Shown piece after piece: positions 61,654 to 64,000 of a DNA stretch of 64,000 nucleotides; position 1 is the stretch's first letter, and each line of letters starts with the position of its first letter. The stretch covers positions 1,116,001 through 1,180,000 of the forward strand of contig JAHBZN010000001.1 of assembly GCA_019635415.1 (NCBI GenBank). The letters are read 5' to 3'. The translations under genes were made by a program, and so were the position numbers. The stretch comes from Ramlibacter sp. GTDB lineage: Bacteria; Pseudomonadota; Gammaproteobacteria; Burkholderiales; Burkholderiaceae_C. A model generated the notes under the pieces. It was not told the DNA's origin, ran no database searches, and saw only the letters and a program-made list of their open reading frames with translations.

Positions 61654-63077
61654 CAGCCGTGATTGTGCGCCAGTGCAAGCCGCACCGTGGCGTCCAGGCC
61701 GGTGACCTGGCCATGGCTCTCGCGGTTGTCCAGGCTGATGGTGCCCTCCAGCGCCGCCACGATTTCGCGGCAGATCGCCAGCCCCAGGCCCGAGCCGCCG
61801 CGCACGTCCCCCGCGGAGAACGGCTGGAACAGCCGTTGGCGCAGGTCACCGCTGATGCCGGGTCCGCTGTCCGCCACGGTCAGCGCCACATGGCGCGCGT
61901 CCACCACGACCCTGACCGCGACCGAGCCACCTGCTGGCGTGTATTTGATGGCGTTGTGCAGCAGGTTGCGCGACAGCTCGCGCAGACTCCACTCGTGGGC
62001 CTGCACCGGAGCGGGCAGGGTGTCGATGCCAAAGTCGATGTTGCGCGCCGCCACCAGCGGTGACAGGTCGATCGCCACGGCGCGCACCACCTCGGCCAGA
62101 TCCACCACGGAGGCATCGTCCTGCTGGCGCAACTGCTCCACCTTGGCCAGCGACAGCATCTGGTTGGCCAGCGCGGTGGCGCGGTCCACCGTGAGGCCGA
62201 TCTCCTGCAGGGCCTGCTGCGGCTCCACGTCGCCGCGCTGGGCGGACTGCACCTGGGTCTTGAGCACGGCCAGGGGCGTGCGCAGCTGGTGCGAGGTGTC
62301 GCGCACGAACCGCTTCTGGTGGTCCAGCAGGTGCTGCAGCCGCTGCATGACCTGGTTGGTGGCGTCCACCAGCGGCAGCAGCTCACGCGGCGCGTCGGGC
62401 GCGGCGATCTGGCTCAGATCGCCCTCCGGCCGGGCCTGGAGCTCGGCGCTGAGCCGGCGCACCGGCCGCGTGGCGCGCTGCACCACCACCACGGCGACCA
62501 GTGCGATCACCGCCACGAGCACGGCCTGCGCCCAGAGCGTGTCGACCAGCACCTTGCGCGCCAGGGCCTGGCGCAGCTCCAGGGTTTCGGCCACCTGGAT
62601 CACGGCCATGCCCCGGCCCTGGGCGCTGACCACAGGCTGCAACAGCACGGCAACGCGCACGTCCTCGTCGCGGTAGCGATCGTCGTAGAAGTCGACCAGC
62701 GCCGAGTAGGGGCTGCGGTCGGGCAGATGTCCGTGCCAGGGCCGCAACTCGGCGAAGCCGGAGACCATTTCCCCCTGGGGCGTGGAGACGCGGTAGAACA
62801 TGCGGCTCTGGTTGTCGGCCTCGAAGGCCTCCAGTGCGGCGTAAGGCACGGTCACGCGCAGTTGTGCCGCGTCGTCGAAGCCGTCCACGTCCAGCAGTTC
62901 CCCGATGGACTTGGCCGACGCCAGCAGCGTGCGGTCGTAGGCGATGTTCACCGCGTCCAGCGCCTGCCGGTACAGGCGCACCGTGTTGATGAAGACGAAC
63001 AGGCCGATGGGCAGCAGGATGCCCATCAGCAGGTAGCGCCGAAGCGAAAGCGGCCGGGGGCGCGTCGCCCGGCTCAT
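61653..63077 (-). CDS. tctE: Sensor histidine kinase, TctE-like
   Basis: A 474-residue membrane kinase. Two membrane segments (residues about 14-30 and 168-186) enclose a periplasmic sensor of the 2CSK_N type. The phospho-acceptor His is in RDTSHQLRTPLAVLKTQ, followed by NLLHNAIKYT (N box) and DSGPGISG (G1 box). It pairs with the response regulator at 63074, with which it overlaps by four bases. Next to tctC it likely controls tricarboxylate or other carboxylic-acid uptake. Confidence 0.88.
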   Translation of the reverse strand: MSRATRPRPLSLRRYLLMGILLPIGLFVFINTVRLYRQALDAVNIAYDRTLLASAKSIGELLDVDGFDDAAQLRVTVPYAALEAFEADNQSRMFYRVSTPQGEMVSGFAELRPWHGHLPDRSPYSALVDFYDDRYRDEDVRVAVLLQPVVSAQGRGMAVIQVAETLELRQALARKVLVDTLWAQAVLVAVIALVAVVVVQRATRPVRRLSAELQARPEGDLSQIAAPDAPRELLPLVDATNQVMQRLQHLLDHQKRFVRDTSHQLRTPLAVLKTQVQSAQRGDVEPQQALQEIGLTVDRATALANQMLSLAKVEQLRQQDDASVVDLAEVVRAVAIDLSPLVAARNIDFGIDTLPAPVQAHEWSLRELSRNLLHNAIKYTPAGGSVAVRVVVDARHVALTVADSGPGISGDLRQRLFQPFSAGDVRGGSGLGLAICREIVAALEGTISLDNRESHGQVTGLDATVRLALAHNHG

Positions 63078-63760
63078 TCGCCCGCCTTCAGCAGGTAACC
63101 CAGCCCGCGCAGGGTCATCAGCGTGACGCCGGTGGGCGCGAGCTTCTTGCGAAGGCGGTAGACCACCACTTCGATGGCTTCGTAGTGCACATCGCTCTCA
63201 CCGGGGAACACCAGCTCGAACAGCTTCTCCTTGGACACGGCGTGGTCGGGCTTGGCCATCAGCGCGCGCATCAGCGCCAGCTCGCGCGGGGTCAGTTCCA
63301 TCACCTGCTCACGGTGATAGATGGCTCCGCTCTCGCGCTCCAGGCGCAACGCGCCCACGGTCTGCATGCCCGTGGCGGCCGGAAGCGCTACGTCGCCACG
63401 GCGGCGCGCCAGCGCGCGCAGGCGGGCCTCCAGCTCGTCCAGGTCGAACGGCTTGGGCAGGTAGTCGTCGGCGCCGGTGTTCAGGCCGATGATGCGGTCA
63501 CCCACGGTGCCGCGGGCCGTGAGGATGAGCACGGGCGTGGCCAGGCCCGCGCGGCGCGCCTGCTCCAGGACCTGCAGGCCATCCAGGCCGGGCAGGGTGA
63601 GGTCCAGCATCACCACGTCGGGATCGCAGCCATGCCAGCTGTCCAGGGCCTGCCGGCCGTCGGTGCAGCTGGTGACCTCCATGCCGCGGCGGCTGAGCGT
63701 GCGCCGCAGCGTGGCCTGCATGGACGGGTCGTCTTCGATGAGCAGCAGTTTGATCGGCAC
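63074..63760 (-). CDS. tctD: Response regulator, OmpR family, TctD-like
   Basis: A 228-residue response regulator. The receiver has LLIEDDPSMQ, the phospho-Asp in VVMLDLTLPG and LILTARGTV; the winged-helix DNA-binding domain contains IEVVVYRLRKKLAPTG. The GTG at 63760 starts just before the conserved PIKLLLIED; another GTG at 63787 is possible and neither has a clear ribosome site. Confidence 0.88.
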   Translation of the reverse strand: MPIKLLLIEDDPSMQATLRRTLSRRGMEVTSCTDGRQALDSWHGCDPDVVMLDLTLPGLDGLQVLEQARRAGLATPVLILTARGTVGDRIIGLNTGADDYLPKPFDLDELEARLRALARRRGDVALPAATGMQTVGALRLERESGAIYHREQVMELTPRELALMRALMAKPDHAVSKEKLFELVFPGESDVHYEAIEVVVYRLRKKLAPTGVTLMTLRGLGYLLKAGE

Positions 63761-63899
63761 AGCCTGCGAGGTTAACGCCCCGTGCACGGCCGCCCGTGCC
63801 GCGCGCGGCCTAGTAGTTTCCCCTAGGTTCGGGACAGCCGATTGACAGGCACGCGCCGCATCATCACCGTGCTTTTCACAAACTCAGGAGACAAGCACC

Positions 63900-64000
63900 A
63901 TGCGTCGCGATACCTTTCTCAAATCCCTGGCGGCCCTGGCGGCCGCCGGCACCCTGCCACTGTCGGCCCGCGCGGCCGCCAACATCAAGATGATGATTCC
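63900..64000 (+). CDS. tctC: Bug/TctC-type substrate-binding protein, partial
   Basis: Only the first 33 codons are in the window. The leader MRRDTFLKSLAALAAAGTLP ends near ARAA, a Tat- or Sec-type signal, and the mature start NIKMMIP is typical of Bug/TctC binding proteins of tripartite tricarboxylate transporters. CAGGAG precedes the ATG. It is divergent from tctDE, the classic arrangement. Confidence 0.6.
   Translation, partial: MRRDTFLKSLAALAAAGTLPLSARAAANIKMMI

Overview
The window is high-GC proteobacterial chromosome, most likely Burkholderiales and probably Comamonadaceae. The reasons are gene order (glyA-nrdR, ybgC-tolQRA, ribD-ribE-ribBA-ribH-nusB, minor pilins next to rib genes), a Bug/TctC-type binding protein beside TctDE regulators, two TRAP transporters, and a short dispersed repeat with six copies. 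Coding density is high, and most genes are ordinary housekeeping or metabolic genes. No complete phage, insertion sequence or CRISPR array was seen.

Layout. 1-6212: gluQ (cut by the window edge), a renalase-like flavoprotein, then a LysR regulator divergent from a pirin/DoxX/flavodoxin/OsmC/pirin stress cluster. 6310-12700: a membrane protein with a broken GGDEF domain, dnaE, an aldo/keto reductase. 12701-15775: an accessory stretch with two lower-GC genes flanked by integron-type recombination sites, a RibD-C/DHFR-like reductase, a methyltransferase and three repeat copies. 15776-23323: tolA-tolR-tolQ-ybgC, an aminotransferase, nusB and the riboflavin genes, all on the minus strand. 23365-31384: the type IV pilus minor pilin cluster with a large PilY1. 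31490-43175: nrdR, glyA, a lytic transglycosylase, an 884-base gap with a possible small RNA, a DUF349 protein, mtfA, lpxH, two cyclophilins, an L,D-transpeptidase and a TPR protein. 43351-48822: cysS, a 3-methyladenine glycosylase, accA, tilS, lysC and tRNA-Ser(GCT). 48880-61166: two small envelope proteins, then an amidase and DctPQM TRAP operon divergent from a LysR gene, an aminotransferase, a TAXI-TRAP transporter and a racemase-family enzyme. 61234-64000: an S4 protein, a TctE/TctD two-component pair and the start of a tctC-like gene.

How the genes work together. The Tol proteins, lpxH, the L,D-transpeptidase, the transglycosylase and the cyclophilins maintain the envelope. The rib genes form a nearly complete riboflavin pathway, but the GTP cyclohydrolase II half of RibBA has lost its zinc ligands, so a separate ribA is expected elsewhere. 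The 49614-61166 block looks like one uptake-and-catabolism locus for an amide or amino compound, built around a LysR regulator.

The most unusual points are the two-cassette integron remnant without an integrase (12948-14187), and the dispersed repeat. One repeat copy sits in frame inside gluQ and another supplies the C-terminus of mtfA, in the same reading frame.
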